Positions 50,007-59,754 are shown, numbered from the stretch's first letter. The stretch: DNA of 64,000 nucleotides from Microbacterium sp. 1S1 (GCF_008271365.1 NZ_CP043430.1:1-64000), one strand, 5' to 3'. Notes: generated by a model from the sequence alone, not told the origin. Numbers and translations are program-made.

Positions 50007-50040
50007 GCGCGGCCCCCGTCGGATCCGACAAGGGCCGCGC
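50007..50040 (-). terminator. hairpin terminator after M23/FG-GAP gene
   Basis: GCGCGGCCC and GGGCCGCGC enclose GTCGGATCCGAC, itself palindromic, 14 bases past the stop. No T tract follows. Confidence 0.5.
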
Positions 50041-50053
50041 CGCGCGTGACGCG

Positions 50054-51364
50054 CTACGAGATCAGCGGGTACGCACCCCAGCCGGATCCGATCTGAGCAC
50101 CATTGCCGAAGGTGCCTGCGCCGTTGCCGGGGTAGAGCCAGAGCGTCTGGTCGCTTGCTCGGCGGGCGATGATGTCGGGGTTGCCGTCGCCGTTGTGGTC
50201 GCCGTTACTCAGGATGGTGGTGAATCCACTCCACCCCTGGCCGATCTTCTGTCCGGCGGACAGACCCGTCGCCGTGCCGTAATACGCCCACAGCTCCCCG
50301 GCGGTGTTGCGCGCGATCAGGTCCCCCCGGCCGTTCTTGTCGAAGTCGCCCGCGATCAGCTTGTCGAAGGCAGACCAGTTCACGCCGATCTGGGTCGGCG
50401 CTCCGAAGCTCCCCTGCCCGTCGCCGGGGTAGAGGTACAGGTTCGAGTTCGAGCCTCGGGCGACGATGTCACGTCGGCCATCGCCGTTGAAGTCGACGCC
50501 ACCGGTGACCAGGGAGTAGGTGTTCCACCCGGGGCCGAGATAGGTCGGCGTGAACGTGCTCGTGTGATTGCCCTTGTAGAAGTACAGGCCTCCGTCCGTA
50601 CGGGTCTGCATGAAGTCCCCGGCACCGTCACCGTTGAAGTCTCCGGTGACCAGAGCCGCGGTCGTCGCCCATCCCGGACCACCGACGTGCGTGAGCATCG
50701 TGCCTCCGGCACCATCTCCGAAGTAGATGACGAGGTAGCCGTCGTTCCGAACGGCCAGCATGTCGGCCTTCACGTCTCCGTTGATGTCGAACTTGACGCT
50801 GGAGGGCCCGGCCGGTCCGCCGAGACCGGGAAAGTCCATCGGGATCGGCGTGCCGCGGGTGACCGTGGACTGGCAGGTGAACCCCAGGTTGGCGATGGAC
50901 TTGTCGCCGTTCCGACGCATCTCGAAGTGCAGGTGCGGCCCCGTCGAGTTTCCGGTACTGCCGACGACGCCGATCTGCTGTCCGGTGGAGACCGTCTGCC
51001 CTTCGGCGACCAGCCCCGCTGTAGCCATGTGCGCGTACAGGGTGGTGTACCCGCCCGAGTGCTCGATCACCATGTAGTTCCCGTAACCGGCGCTGAACGC
51101 TCGGGTGATCACCTTGCCTGCATAAGCGGCGACCACGGGCGTGTTCGCGTTGTACGAGATGTCGATACCGGCGTGGGTGCGCGGATTCCCGCAGCCGTCG
51201 TCGACGCGCGAGAGGATCGTGCCGGAAGCCGGGTGCACCATCGCCCCGTAGTCCGCCTGGGCCGGCGCACCATCTGCGGCGAGGGGGACGAGCGCGCCCG
51301 CCACCACGGCAAGTGCGGCAAGGATCCCGAATCGGGCGCGTCGTCGCGCCAGAGTTCTCTTCAT
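50054..51364 (-). CDS. secreted M23 peptidase with FG-GAP/VCBS repeats
   Basis: A 436-residue secreted protein. The signal peptide (1-37: basic start, hydrophobic 13-29, then AxA) is followed by an M23 domain with His64 and Asp68 (THAGID) and HLHFE (His144, His146), so the zinc site is complete. Residues about 185-436 hold five or more FG-GAP/VCBS repeats of about 50 residues, each with a DxNGDGxxD-type calcium loop (DFNGDGAGD, DFNGDGRRD, DHNGDGNPD). These probably form a beta-propeller that binds wall or substrate. The ATG at 51364 has AAGGAC upstream; a TTG one codon earlier is less likely. Confidence 0.93.
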   Translation of the reverse strand: MKRTLARRRARFGILAALAVVAGALVPLAADGAPAQADYGAMVHPASGTILSRVDDGCGNPRTHAGIDISYNANTPVVAAYAGKVITRAFSAGYGNYMVIEHSGGYTTLYAHMATAGLVAEGQTVSTGQQIGVVGSTGNSTGPHLHFEMRRNGDKSIANLGFTCQSTVTRGTPIPMDFPGLGGPAGPSSVKFDINGDVKADMLAVRNDGYLVIYFGDGAGGTMLTHVGGPGWATTAALVTGDFNGDGAGDFMQTRTDGGLYFYKGNHTSTFTPTYLGPGWNTYSLVTGGVDFNGDGRRDIVARGSNSNLYLYPGDGQGSFGAPTQIGVNWSAFDKLIAGDFDKNGRGDLIARNTAGELWAYYGTATGLSAGQKIGQGWSGFTTILSNGDHNGDGNPDIIARRASDQTLWLYPGNGAGTFGNGAQIGSGWGAYPLIS

Positions 51365-51509
51365 CAATAGTCCTTCGTTCGGTGAGAGAAACCCGCGGCC
51401 GTGGGTGTTTCAGCGTCAAGCTATCAACGTCTCCGCGCGGACTTCTGTCCCCTCTTCGGCCTACAGACGCGCTCGTCGCGTCACCGCTAGGCTCCGCCCC
51501 GACAAACAG

Positions 51510-51545
51510 AAAACCCTCACTCGCTGGTGGCGGAGTGAGGGTTTT
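51510..51545 (-). terminator. terminator after tRNA-Thr
   Basis: AAAACCCTCACTC pairs with GAGTGAGGGTTTT around ten bases and ends in a T-rich stretch on the minus strand. Confidence 0.85.
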
Positions 51546-51581
51546 CCTACGGAGGGCTCGGCGAGCGGGGCTCCGACAGAG

Positions 51582-51654
51582 AGCCGACTACGGGACTCGA
51601 ACCCGTAACCCCCGTATTACAAGTACGGTGCGCTACCAATTGCGCCAAGTCGGC
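51582..51654 (-). tRNA. tRNA-Thr (TGT)
   Basis: A 73-base cloverleaf. The acceptor GCCGACT pairs with AGTCGGC, the anticodon stem CCGTA/TACGG holds loop CTTGTAA, and the anticodon TGT reads ACA. The T arm is TTACGGGTTCGAGTCCCGT and the discriminator is T. Confidence 0.95.
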
Positions 51655-51696
51655 GGATGCCATCACAGCTTAGCGATGACAGGGAGGTGCGACGGA

Positions 51697-52647
51697 CTAC
51701 TCCGCCGGCGCCGACGTGGCGGTCGGGCTCGGCGTCGGGGTCGCCGACTCGTAGTACGCCTCGCTGGCCGCGGACATGACGAAGGTCGACAGCTCCTGCG
51801 GGTCGTCCAGCGCTCCGACGTAGGCCTCGCCGTTCACGACGATCATCGGAGCGGCGGTGAGAACGAGGTCATCGGAGCCGGGAAGCGGCCCCTCGAGCGC
51901 CCGCGCGGTCGCTTCCTTCGCCCAGCTGACGTAGTCGCCGTCCTGGATGCAGGAGCGCACGGTCTTCACGTTGTCGACGCCGACGGCGCCCGCGAGGTTG
52001 GCGAGCTCCTCATCCGACATCCCGTCGCTGCCCACCTCGGGCTGGTCATCGAGCAGGTCGTGGTTGAACGCGTAGAACTGGTCCGGCGAGTGCGTGGCGA
52101 CGCAGGCGGCCGCGGCGGCAGAGCGCAGGGAGTACTTCGTCCCGTTGGAGCTGGCGGTCAGCAGCGCGACCGGGTGATAGCTGACGGTGGCGGCACCGTC
52201 CTCGATCCACTGCGAGAGCAGGCGCGCGTTGGCACGCTCGAACTTGCCCGCATCGGGCGACAGGTAGTCGACGTACACGTGCACCTCGACGGTGCCGGCG
52301 GCGGTGGGTTCCGGCGAGGGGGTCTCGGTAGCGCCCGCCTCGGAGGGCTCGGGATCGGGCGTGCCCGAGGCGGAGCCGGCGATCGCGGCGGAGGCGATGT
52401 CCGTCACGACGACGCCGTCCGCCTCCATGCCGCTCGGGCTGAGCTGCGGTTTGGACGTCTGGGACGTCACGGCGAGCGTCACGGCGGTCCCGATCGCGCC
52501 GACCGCGATGATCGCGACCACCCCGATGATGATCCGTCGCATGAGACGCGCCCGCGACTGCTGGGCGTGCACCTTCTGTGCCTTCTCCCGCACGACCTCG
52601 CGGGAATTGCGAGGTGCGGGGACGTTCGGCGTTTCGTCGCTCGACAT
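51697..52647 (-). CDS. DsbA-like thioredoxin-fold membrane protein lacking CXXC
   Basis: A 316-residue protein. A basic cytosolic start and helix (38-60) anchor it, a Pro/Glu/Thr linker (95-118) follows, then a DsbA/thioredoxin fold (about 119-292). The first strand reads VHVYVDYLSPDAGKFE. Where DsbA-like proteins carry CPYC (or CxxC), this has SPDA (130-133), so neither redox Cys exists. The cis-Pro loop is TAAPMIVVNGE. Two other Cys (182, 233) remain. The family label is by fold only. It could be a chaperone, not an oxidase. AGAGG precedes the ATG. Confidence 0.85.
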   Translation of the reverse strand: MSSDETPNVPAPRNSREVVREKAQKVHAQQSRARLMRRIIIGVVAIIAVGAIGTAVTLAVTSQTSKPQLSPSGMEADGVVVTDIASAAIAGSASGTPDPEPSEAGATETPSPEPTAAGTVEVHVYVDYLSPDAGKFERANARLLSQWIEDGAATVSYHPVALLTASSNGTKYSLRSAAAAACVATHSPDQFYAFNHDLLDDQPEVGSDGMSDEELANLAGAVGVDNVKTVRSCIQDGDYVSWAKEATARALEGPLPGSDDLVLTAAPMIVVNGEAYVGALDDPQELSTFVMSAASEAYYESATPTPSPTATSAPAE

Positions 52648-52875
52648 CGTTCCTCTTGAGTCTCAGGGGGTCCGGGTTGGCCCCGATCGCCGTCGGGCGG
52701 CGATCGCCGCTGCGCACGGCCGGATTCGATGCTAACGAGTGAGGCTGAGAAATACCCAGGTGCTGGCGATCGTGCCATACTGATCCCGACCCGATGGCGG
52801 GTCACGGCGGGTCGCTCCGCCGCTTCATTCACTACGGATCGTCCGGCACGTACCTGCCGGTGAAGGAGAAACACG

Positions 52876-53979
52876 ATGGCATCTGTGACTTTCGACGAGG
52901 CCACCCGCCTGTACCCCGGTGGCACCCGTCCGGCTGTCGACAAGCTCAACCTCGAGGTGGGAGACGGCGAGTTCCTCGTCCTGGTCGGTCCCTCCGGTTG
53001 TGGTAAGTCCACCTCCCTTCGCATGCTCGCCGGCCTCGAAGAGGTCAACTCCGGCCGCATCCTCATCGGCGACCGCGACGTCACCGACGTGCCGCCGAAG
53101 GACCGCGACATCGCGATGGTGTTCCAGAACTACGCCCTGTACCCGCACATGACCGTCGCCGAGAACATGGGCTTCGCGCTCAAGATCGCCGGCGTCGGCA
53201 AGGAGGAGCGCGCCGCCCGCGTCCTCGAGGCCGCGAAGCTCCTCGACCTCGAGCAGTACCTGACCCGCAAGCCGAAGGCCCTCTCCGGTGGTCAGCGTCA
53301 GCGTGTCGCCATGGGTCGCGCGATCGTCCGCCAGCCCCAGGTCTTCCTCATGGACGAGCCGCTGTCGAACCTCGACGCGAAGCTCCGCGTGCAGACCCGT
53401 ACGCAGATCGCGTCGCTGCAGCGTCGCCTCGGTGTCACCACCGTCTACGTCACGCACGACCAGACCGAGGCGCTCACCATGGGCGACCGCATCGCCGTGC
53501 TGAAGGACGGCCTGCTCCAGCAGGTCGGCACTCCGCGCGACCTGTACGAGAAGCCGAACAACGTGTTCGTCGCCGGCTTCATCGGCTCCCCCGCGATGAA
53601 CCTGTTCAGCGCTGACCTCGCCGAAGGCGGCGTCCAGTTCGGCACCGAGGTCGTGCCGCTCGACCGCGACACCGTCGGCCGCGCGACGGGCTCGCAGGTC
53701 ACGGTCGGCGTCCGCCCCGAGGACATCACCGTCGGCCCCGCCGACGGTCGCGGCCTCTCGGTCGTCGTCGACCTCGTCGAGGAGCTCGGCGCCGACGGCT
53801 ACCTGTACGGCCACACGGAGATCAACGGCAAGCGCACCGACCTCGTCGCCCGCGTCGACGGCCGCAACCACCCGAACGCCGGCGAGACCGTCACCCTCGC
53901 CGCGAACCCGGGCCACGTGCACGCGTTCGACCTCGAGTCCGGCGACCGTCTGAACGACAAGCCGGTCGTCTCCGCCTGA
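52876..53979 (+). CDS. msiK: multiple-sugar ABC transporter ATPase MsiK
   Basis: A 367-residue ATPase of the MalK/UgpC group. Walker A is GPSGCGKST (38-46), the signature LSGGQRQRVAMGRA, Walker B VFLMDEPLSNLD, and the C-terminal TOBE-like domain begins near 240 (VGVRPEDITVGPADG). No permease or binding-protein gene adjoins, as with Streptomyces MsiK, one ATPase that serves many sugar importers. AAGGAG is 6 bases before the ATG. A strong terminator separates it from the DUF4032 gene. Confidence 0.95.
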   Translation: MASVTFDEATRLYPGGTRPAVDKLNLEVGDGEFLVLVGPSGCGKSTSLRMLAGLEEVNSGRILIGDRDVTDVPPKDRDIAMVFQNYALYPHMTVAENMGFALKIAGVGKEERAARVLEAAKLLDLEQYLTRKPKALSGGQRQRVAMGRAIVRQPQVFLMDEPLSNLDAKLRVQTRTQIASLQRRLGVTTVYVTHDQTEALTMGDRIAVLKDGLLQQVGTPRDLYEKPNNVFVAGFIGSPAMNLFSADLAEGGVQFGTEVVPLDRDTVGRATGSQVTVGVRPEDITVGPADGRGLSVVVDLVEELGADGYLYGHTEINGKRTDLVARVDGRNHPNAGETVTLAANPGHVHAFDLESGDRLNDKPVVSA

Positions 53980-53994
53980 TCGGAGAGCACCATC

Positions 53995-54036
53995 CGCGGC
54001 GCGGGCTGACTTCGGTCGCCCGCGCCGCGTCTTTTC
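53995..54036 (+). terminator. terminator after msiK
   Basis: CGCGGCGCGGGC and GCCCGCGCCGCG form a 12-base-pair stem, followed by TCTTTTCCCC. Confidence 0.88.
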
Positions 54037-54059
54037 CCCGGAACCCCTCAGGAGCATCC

Positions 54060-55367
54060 ATGCAGGAATCCCTCCGGATCACCGCCAAGACGGTCGACCC
54101 CGGGCTGCTCGCGCTGCCCTGGTCGACGCCTCTGGAGAAGTGGCCGTCCGAGCACATCGTCTCGCTTCCCAAGGGTCTGTCGCGACACCTCGTCCGCTTC
54201 GCCGACCTCTCCGGCCGGGTGGTGGCGGTGAAGGAGACGACGGCGGAGATGGCGCGACGGGAGTACGAGATGCTGGGCAATCTGTCCCGACTCGACGTGC
54301 CGTGCGTGGAACGCGTCGCCGTGATCGCCGGCCGCACGGACTCCTCCGGTGCCCCGCTGCCCGCCGCGTTGGTGACCTCGCACCTGCGCTTCTCCATGCC
54401 GTACCGCGCGCTGTTCACGCGGGTCCTCCGCCCGGACACGGCCACCCGCCTCGTGGACGCGCTCGCACTCCTGCTCGTGCGGCTGCACAACGTCGGCTTC
54501 TACTGGGGTGACGTCTCGCTCTCCAACACCCTGTTCAGACGGGACGCGGGTGCGTTCGCGGCCTACCTGGTGGACGCGGAGACGGGGGAGCTGCACGAGG
54601 AGGGGCTGACCGACGGACAGCGCGCCTACGACCTCGACCTCGCCCGGACGAACGTCGCCGGCGAGATCATGGACCTCGCCGCGGGCGGACGGCTGGAGCA
54701 CGGGGTCGACGCCGTCGCGATCGCGGACGGCATCGTGTCCTCCTACCGCTCGCTGTGGGCGGAGCTGACCGCCCAGGAGTCCTTCTCGGCGGCAGAGACC
54801 TGGCGCATCACGGAGCGCGTCGAACGGCTCAACGCCCTCGGCTTCGACATCGACGAGATGTCGATGTCGACGACCGCAGACGGTACGGTCGTCGAGATCC
54901 AGCCGAAGGTCGTCGACGCCGGCCACCATCAGCGGCGCCTCATCCGGCTGACCGGCCTCGACGTCGAGGAGAACCAGGCGCGGCGGCTCCTCAACGATCT
55001 CGACGAGTTCCGCGCCCGCTCGACGAAGCAGTGGGCGGACGAGGAGATGTACGCGCACGAGTGGCTCACGCGGGTCTTCGAGCCGGTCGTCAGGGCGATC
55101 CCCTACGACCTGCGCGCCAAGCTGGAACCGGCCGAGGTGTTCCACCAGGTGCTTGAGCACCGCTGGTATCTGTCCCAGGCGCAGGGCCGCTCGGTCGCAC
55201 TGGCCGAGGTGCTGACGAGCTACATCAACGACGTGCTCCGCCACCGCCGCGACGAAGCCACCATCATGGGGCCCCCGACCGAGACGATGAGCCTCCCGGT
55301 CGTGACGGGCACGCTGTCACTCGCCGACGACGAGGACGACGACGTGGACTGGCGCGACCTCGTCTGA
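54060..55367 (+). CDS. DUF4032 protein with kinase-like N-terminal domain
   Basis: A 435-residue cytosolic protein. The N-terminal half resembles a lipopolysaccharide/RIO-type kinase: Lys58 in VVAVKET, Glu68 on the next helix, Asp151 and Asn156 in WGDVSLSNTLF, and Asp172 in YLVDAETGE. The rest is the DUF4032 region. The family is found in Actinomycetota near the orphan sugar ATPase gene, as here. Substrate unknown; phosphorylation of a protein or sugar is inference. AGGAG precedes the ATG. Confidence 0.88.
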   Translation: MQESLRITAKTVDPGLLALPWSTPLEKWPSEHIVSLPKGLSRHLVRFADLSGRVVAVKETTAEMARREYEMLGNLSRLDVPCVERVAVIAGRTDSSGAPLPAALVTSHLRFSMPYRALFTRVLRPDTATRLVDALALLLVRLHNVGFYWGDVSLSNTLFRRDAGAFAAYLVDAETGELHEEGLTDGQRAYDLDLARTNVAGEIMDLAAGGRLEHGVDAVAIADGIVSSYRSLWAELTAQESFSAAETWRITERVERLNALGFDIDEMSMSTTADGTVVEIQPKVVDAGHHQRRLIRLTGLDVEENQARRLLNDLDEFRARSTKQWADEEMYAHEWLTRVFEPVVRAIPYDLRAKLEPAEVFHQVLEHRWYLSQAQGRSVALAEVLTSYINDVLRHRRDEATIMGPPTETMSLPVVTGTLSLADDEDDDVDWRDLV

Positions 55368-55407
55368 GGCCCGTGCCCGACGGACGGGTGGGATGCGAGA
55401 CCGCGCG

Positions 55408-56049
55408 TCAGTACCCGACGGTGAACCGCTCGCGGTGATGGTTGCCCTGCTCGATCTCGTCCACGATCGCCACGGCGAAGTCCGCCCCCGAGATGAAGGA
55501 GTTGCCGTCCTCGTCGCGGACGAGCACGTCACCGCCGTCCCGGTAGTGTCCGGTGCGCTCCCCTTCGGCCCACGGGCCGAAGACCTCGGCCGGGTGCACG
55601 AAGAACCAGTCCAGCCCCTCCCCGGTGCGCTCGAGGAGCGCGAGCGAGTCGATGCCCACCTGCGCCTCGTGCTTGTACTCCTCCGGGAAATCCTGGTCGA
55701 ACAGCCGGGGGCCGCCCGGCGCGACGAGACTCCCGCCGGCGCCGCCGACCACGCCGAGCCGGGTCTCCGTGCCGTCGAGCAGCGCGACGACGTTCGTCAG
55801 GGCGTCGAGGACACGGTCCTCCATGTCTCCGCGCGGCGAGAGGGCGGAGACGACCGCGTCCGCGCCGGCGAACGCCTCGGACAGTGACGCCGGGTCGAGC
55901 GCCGACCCCTGGACGTACGCGGCCCCGGCGACCGGGTCCGCGGGGGTCGATCGGGAGATGGCGACGACCGCATGGTCGCGGCTCACCGCCTCTGCCACGA
56001 TGTGACGTCCGGCGTAGCCGGTTCCTCCCAGGACGATGATGCGGGCCAT
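55408..56049 (-). CDS. NAD(P)-binding oxidoreductase, SDR-like
   Basis: A 213-residue atypical short-chain dehydrogenase/NmrA-like protein. The cofactor loop is IVLGGTGYAGRHIV (4-17), and DAVVSALSPRG follows at strand 4. There is no classical Tyr-Lys pair in YxxxK form, so catalysis may be absent; the closest candidates are in EEYKHEAQV. GAGAGG precedes the ATG. It is 16 bases ahead of rlmB on the minus strand but transcribed after it. Function unknown. Confidence 0.87.
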   Translation of the reverse strand: MARIIVLGGTGYAGRHIVAEAVSRDHAVVAISRSTPADPVAGAAYVQGSALDPASLSEAFAGADAVVSALSPRGDMEDRVLDALTNVVALLDGTETRLGVVGGAGGSLVAPGGPRLFDQDFPEEYKHEAQVGIDSLALLERTGEGLDWFFVHPAEVFGPWAEGERTGHYRDGGDVLVRDEDGNSFISGADFAVAIVDEIEQGNHHRERFTVGY

Positions 56050-56065
56050 GCGGGGTTCCTCTCGA

Positions 56066-57070
56066 TCAGTTCGCGGCGCGGACCGTGGCGACCTGGTACA
56101 GCGCGACGGAGGCCGCGATGCCGGCGTTCAGCGACTCGGTCGCGCCGGAGATGGGGATGGAGACGATCTGGTCGCAGGTCTCGGTCACGAGGCGGGACAG
56201 CCCCTTGCCCTCGGAGCCCACGACGATGACCACCGGGCGATCCGCCAGCTCCAGGGCGGGCAGCGAGACGTCGCCGTCACCGTCGAGCCCGAGCACGAAC
56301 ACGCCCTGCTTCTTGAACTCCTTGAGCTGGGTGGTGAGGTTGGTGGCGAGCGCGACCGGGATCCGGGCAGCCGCTCCTGCGCTCGTCTTCCACGCCGCGG
56401 AGTTCACTCCGGCGGAGCGGCGCTGCGGAAGAATGATGCCGTGACCGCCGAATGCCGCGGTGGAACGGATGATCGCTCCGAGGTTGCGCGGGTCGGTGAT
56501 GCCGTCGAGGGCCACGAACAGCGGCGTCTCGCCGCGGTCGATGACCTCCTCCAGCAGATCCTGCGGGTGCGCGTACTCGTAGGGCGGGACCTTGAGCGCC
56601 ACCCCCTGATGCACGCCGTCAAAGCCGGCCATCCGGTCGAGCTCCTGGCGGGTGACCTCGAGCACGGGAATGTCGCGGTGCGTCGCGATCGACAGCATCT
56701 CCTTAACGCGGTCGTCCATCTCGACGCGCTGAGCGATGTACATCGCCGTCGCCGGGATCTTCGCCCGCAGCGCCTCGAGCACCGAGTTACGCCCGGTGAC
56801 CGTCTCCGTGTCGTTCGTGTTGTCCTTCGACCGGGCCGTGCGGTTCGGGTTGCCGCCGGAAGCGGGACGGCCGCCCGGCTTGCCCTTGCCCCCGGCCGCC
56901 GCGTAGCGCTCGGCCGCGGCCTTGCGCTTGCCGGCGGGGTGCCAGGCGCGGTCCTCCGCCTTCGGCGTGGGGCCACGCCCCTCGAGCGCCTTGCGCCCGA
57001 GGCCGCCGGTGCCCTTCGTGGGGCCCTTCTTGTTTCCCTTGCTCGCGCCGGGGCGCCCTGGCTTAGCCAT
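56066..57070 (-). CDS. rlmB: 23S rRNA (guanosine-2'-O-)-methyltransferase RlmB
   Basis: A 334-residue SpoU/TrmH-type enzyme that methylates the 2'-O of a guanosine in 23S rRNA. The N-terminal 85 residues are basic and Gly-rich, an extension common in Actinomycetota. A substrate-binding domain (86-165) follows, then the SPOUT knot: [31 protein letters not shown] and [14 protein letters not shown] bind AdoMet. The ATG overlaps the cysS stop by eight bases. The order cysS-rlmB is as in mycobacteria. Confidence 0.95.
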   Translation of the reverse strand: MAKPGRPGASKGNKKGPTKGTGGLGRKALEGRGPTPKAEDRAWHPAGKRKAAAERYAAAGGKGKPGGRPASGGNPNRTARSKDNTNDTETVTGRNSVLEALRAKIPATAMYIAQRVEMDDRVKEMLSIATHRDIPVLEVTRQELDRMAGFDGVHQGVALKVPPYEYAHPQDLLEEVIDRGETPLFVALDGITDPRNLGAIIRSTAAFGGHGIILPQRRSAGVNSAAWKTSAGAAARIPVALATNLTTQLKEFKKQGVFVLGLDGDGDVSLPALELADRPVVIVVGSEGKGLSRLVTETCDQIVSIPISGATESLNAGIAASVALYQVATVRAAN

Positions 57071-58469
57071 CGATACTCCAATGAGTTCCGGCCGGAGTGT
57101 CCTCCAGCGTGATTCCTGCGGCGGCGATCGCGTCGCGGATGCGATCCGCCGCCGCCCAGTCCTTCTCCGCGCGCGCGGTCGCGCGCTGCGCGATCATCTC
57201 CTGCACCAGCGCATCCAGCGCCGCCGCCTGCGCGCCCCCGGCAGTTCCGGAATCCGCGCCCGGGTCGAGACCGAGGATCCGCGTCATCCCCAGCACGGCC
57301 TTCGCGGCCTCGATCGCCGCGACCGTATCGCCGGCGTCGAGAGCCGAGTTCCCGGCCCGCACGCTGTCATGCACGACGGCCAGAGCCTGCGGCACGCCCA
57401 GATCGTCGTCCAGCGCATCGGCGAAAGCCGCAGGCAGGTCCTGCACGTCGGCGTCATCGACGCCGTCGCCGGCAGCTCGGAGTGCACGCTCCAGGAAGGA
57501 GCGGATGCGGCCGAGCGCGGCCTCCGCCTCCGCCCAGGACGACTCCGACAGGTCGAGGCTCGACCGGTAGTGGGCAGCGGCGAGGGCATAACGCACGACG
57601 AGCGGGTCCCGTTCAGCGAGCACGTCCCGCGCAAGCGTGAAGTTGCCGAGGGACTTCGACATCTTCTGGCCGTCGACGGTGACGAGGCCGTTGTGGACCC
57701 AGTACCGGGCGAAGGCGTCACCCGCGGCCGTCGACTGCGCGAGCTCGTTCTCGTGATGCGGGAAGCGAAGATCCAGTCCCCCGCCGTGGATGTCGAACTC
57801 CGCCCCGAGATACCGCTTCGCCATGGCCGAGCACTCGATGTGCCAGCCGGGACGACCGCGACCCCACGGCGAGGCCCAGACGGCGTCCGCGGGTTCCTCG
57901 GGCTTCGCGCCCTTCCAGAGCGCGAAGTCCTGCGGGGTGCGCTTCCCGCGCGGATCGGCGTCCTGAGCGGCTTCCATCGCGTCCACCGACTGATGCGTGA
58001 GGTCGCCGTAGGACGGCCAGGAACGCACGTCGAAGTACACGTCCCCCGAATCGTCGTCGGCGGGGTAGGCGTGCCCGCGCTCGATGAGCAGGCCGATGAG
58101 CTCCTGCATCTGTGGGACTGACGCGGTGGCTCGGGGCTCGTAGGTCGGCGGGAGGATGCCGATGCCGGCGTAGGCCGCGGCGAACTCCTGCTCCATGCGG
58201 TACGCGAGTGCCCACCATGGCTCGGTCGGCGTGGCGTTGGCGAGCACCTTGTCGTCGATGTCGGTGACGTTGCGCACGAAGGTCACCCGCCCGTACCGAT
58301 AGGTCAGCCACCGGCGGAGGAGGTCGAAGCTGAGAGCCGCCCGGACGTGACCGATATGGGGACCGGACTGCACCGTGGGTCCGCACACGTACATCGTGAT
58401 GTTCTCGGGATCGAGAGGCACGAAGTCGCGCAGGAGCTGTGCGCGGGTGTCGTAGAGGCGGAGAGTCAC
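57063..58469 (-). CDS. cysS: cysteinyl-tRNA synthetase
   Basis: A 468-residue class I synthetase charging tRNA-Cys. The zinc Cys28 lies in MYVCGPTV, the HIGH motif is PHIGHVR, and KMSKS is in [12 protein letters not shown]. The anticodon-binding DALR-like part lies beyond residue 320. The GTG start has TAGGCT six bases upstream, inside the 3' end of ispDF, so it has its own leaderless promoter. It overlaps rlmB by eight bases. Confidence 0.97.
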   Translation of the reverse strand: MTLRLYDTRAQLLRDFVPLDPENITMYVCGPTVQSGPHIGHVRAALSFDLLRRWLTYRYGRVTFVRNVTDIDDKVLANATPTEPWWALAYRMEQEFAAAYAGIGILPPTYEPRATASVPQMQELIGLLIERGHAYPADDDSGDVYFDVRSWPSYGDLTHQSVDAMEAAQDADPRGKRTPQDFALWKGAKPEEPADAVWASPWGRGRPGWHIECSAMAKRYLGAEFDIHGGGLDLRFPHHENELAQSTAAGDAFARYWVHNGLVTVDGQKMSKSLGNFTLARDVLAERDPLVVRYALAAAHYRSSLDLSESSWAEAEAALGRIRSFLERALRAAGDGVDDADVQDLPAAFADALDDDLGVPQALAVVHDSVRAGNSALDAGDTVAAIEAAKAVLGMTRILGLDPGADSGTAGGAQAAALDALVQEMIAQRATARAEKDWAAADRIRDAIAAAGITLEDTPAGTHWSIDG

Positions 58470-58475
58470 CGCTCA

Positions 58476-58481
58476 AGCCTA
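58476..58481 (-). promoter_or_regulatory. -10 element of leaderless cysS
   Basis: TAGGCT on the minus strand lies six bases before the GTG at 58469. Confidence 0.5.
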
Positions 58482-59726
58482 CTCGGCGGGCGCTGAGAGA
58501 CTCCGCTCCGGTCGCGGGATGACGATGGCGACGGCCGTGACGGCGATGCCTTCGCTTCGTCCGGGGAACCCGAGCCCGTCGGTCGTGGTGGCCGTGACCG
58601 ACACCGCGGCTCCCCCGAGGGCCGCCGACAGCACGGCCTCGGCCTCCGCGCGGCGCCCGCTGAACCGCGGGCGATTGCCCTGGAACTGCACCGACACGTT
58701 GCCGATCGCGAATCCGGCCTCGGCGAGGAGCTCGCCGGTCCGAGAGAGGAAGACGTCCGCGTGGGCCCCCGCGTACTCGGGGTGGGCCATGCCGAAGTGC
58801 TGGCCGATGTCGCCGAGTCCCGCCGCTCCGAGCAACGCGTCCACGATGGCGTGCGCGACCGCGTCGCCGTCGGAATGCCCGGAGAGCGCCGGCTCTCCCG
58901 GCCACTCCAGACCCGCAAGCCAGAGCGGCCCGTCGCCGCCGAAAGCGTGCACGTCCGTGCCGATCCCCACGCGGGGCGCAGCGATGACGGCCGCCGGAAG
59001 CCGGTCGGCCGCAGCCGGAGCCGCGGACGACGCGGCGATCACCAGGCGGGCGCGCTCGAGGTCGGCGGCCGTCGTGATCTTGAAGGATCGTTCGGATCCC
59101 GGCACGAGTCGGACGAGGTGTCCTGCCGCGGCGAAGACGGCCGCGTCATCGGTGTACTCCGTGCCCTGGGCGCGGGCCTTCTCGTAGGCCGCTTCCAAGA
59201 GCGCACGGGGAAAGCCCTGGGGAGTCTGCGCCGCCGCGAGCTCCGCACGGTCGACCGCGCCGGTGACGAGACCGTCCGCGACCCGCTTGAGCGTGTCGAC
59301 CACGGGAAGGCTCGGCACCGCGCCCGCGTCGTCGACGACTGCGGCGGCGACGGCGTCGATCACCTCGGGCGGGGTGAGGGCTCGAGCGGCATCGTGCACG
59401 AGAACCGTCGCCACATCGCCCCAGAGGGCGGCAAGCCCCGCCGCGACGGACTCCTGCCTCGTCGCTCCGCCCGTGACCACCCGGCCGAGATCGGCGCGGT
59501 CGCCGGCGGCCGCGTGCAGTTCCGTCAGCGCATCGCCCTCGTAACCCTCAGGAGCGACGACCACCACCTGCATGGGCTCCGCCGCGAACACGCCGTCGAG
59601 CGCGTGCCGGAGGATGGTGTGGCCGTCGATGCCGACGAAGGCCTTGGGTGCCCCGGCATCGAGACGGGTACCGGAACCGGCGGCGACGACGATGACGGCG
59701 GTGTGCGGGACGGGAAGGATGCTCAC
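58479..59726 (-). CDS. ispDF: bifunctional IspD/IspF (MEP pathway)
   Basis: A 415-residue fusion. The IspD domain (about 8-235) transfers CMP to methylerythritol phosphate; its loop is [18 protein letters not shown]. The IspF domain (about 255-405) makes the cyclic diphosphate, with the metal site GIGTDVHAF and [12 protein letters not shown]. Both domains look intact. Most bacteria have separate genes; fusion is known in some. Its product feeds the carotenoid pathway at 18-24 kb. GTG start with TAACGT six bases upstream. Confidence 0.96.
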   Translation of the reverse strand: MSILPVPHTAVIVVAAGSGTRLDAGAPKAFVGIDGHTILRHALDGVFAAEPMQVVVVAPEGYEGDALTELHAAAGDRADLGRVVTGGATRQESVAAGLAALWGDVATVLVHDAARALTPPEVIDAVAAAVVDDAGAVPSLPVVDTLKRVADGLVTGAVDRAELAAAQTPQGFPRALLEAAYEKARAQGTEYTDDAAVFAAAGHLVRLVPGSERSFKITTAADLERARLVIAASSAAPAAADRLPAAVIAAPRVGIGTDVHAFGGDGPLWLAGLEWPGEPALSGHSDGDAVAHAIVDALLGAAGLGDIGQHFGMAHPEYAGAHADVFLSRTGELLAEAGFAIGNVSVQFQGNRPRFSGRRAEAEAVLSAALGGAAVSVTATTTDGLGFPGRSEGIAVTAVAIVIPRPERSLSAPAE

Positions 59727-59732
59727 AGGTTC

Positions 59733-59738
59733 ACGTTA
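59733..59738 (-). promoter_or_regulatory. -10 element of leaderless ispDF
   Basis: TAACGT on the minus strand lies six bases before the GTG at 59726, just after the carD terminator. Confidence 0.5.
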
Positions 59739-59754
59739 CCTGCGGGAACGACGA

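Noticed and set aside
52730..52790. Sequence GGCTGAGAAATACCC upstream of msiK, resembling the TPP riboswitch core
   Set aside because: The other required TPP parts (the ACCTGATC block and the closing TAATGCCAGCG) are absent, and msiK is not a thiamine gene.
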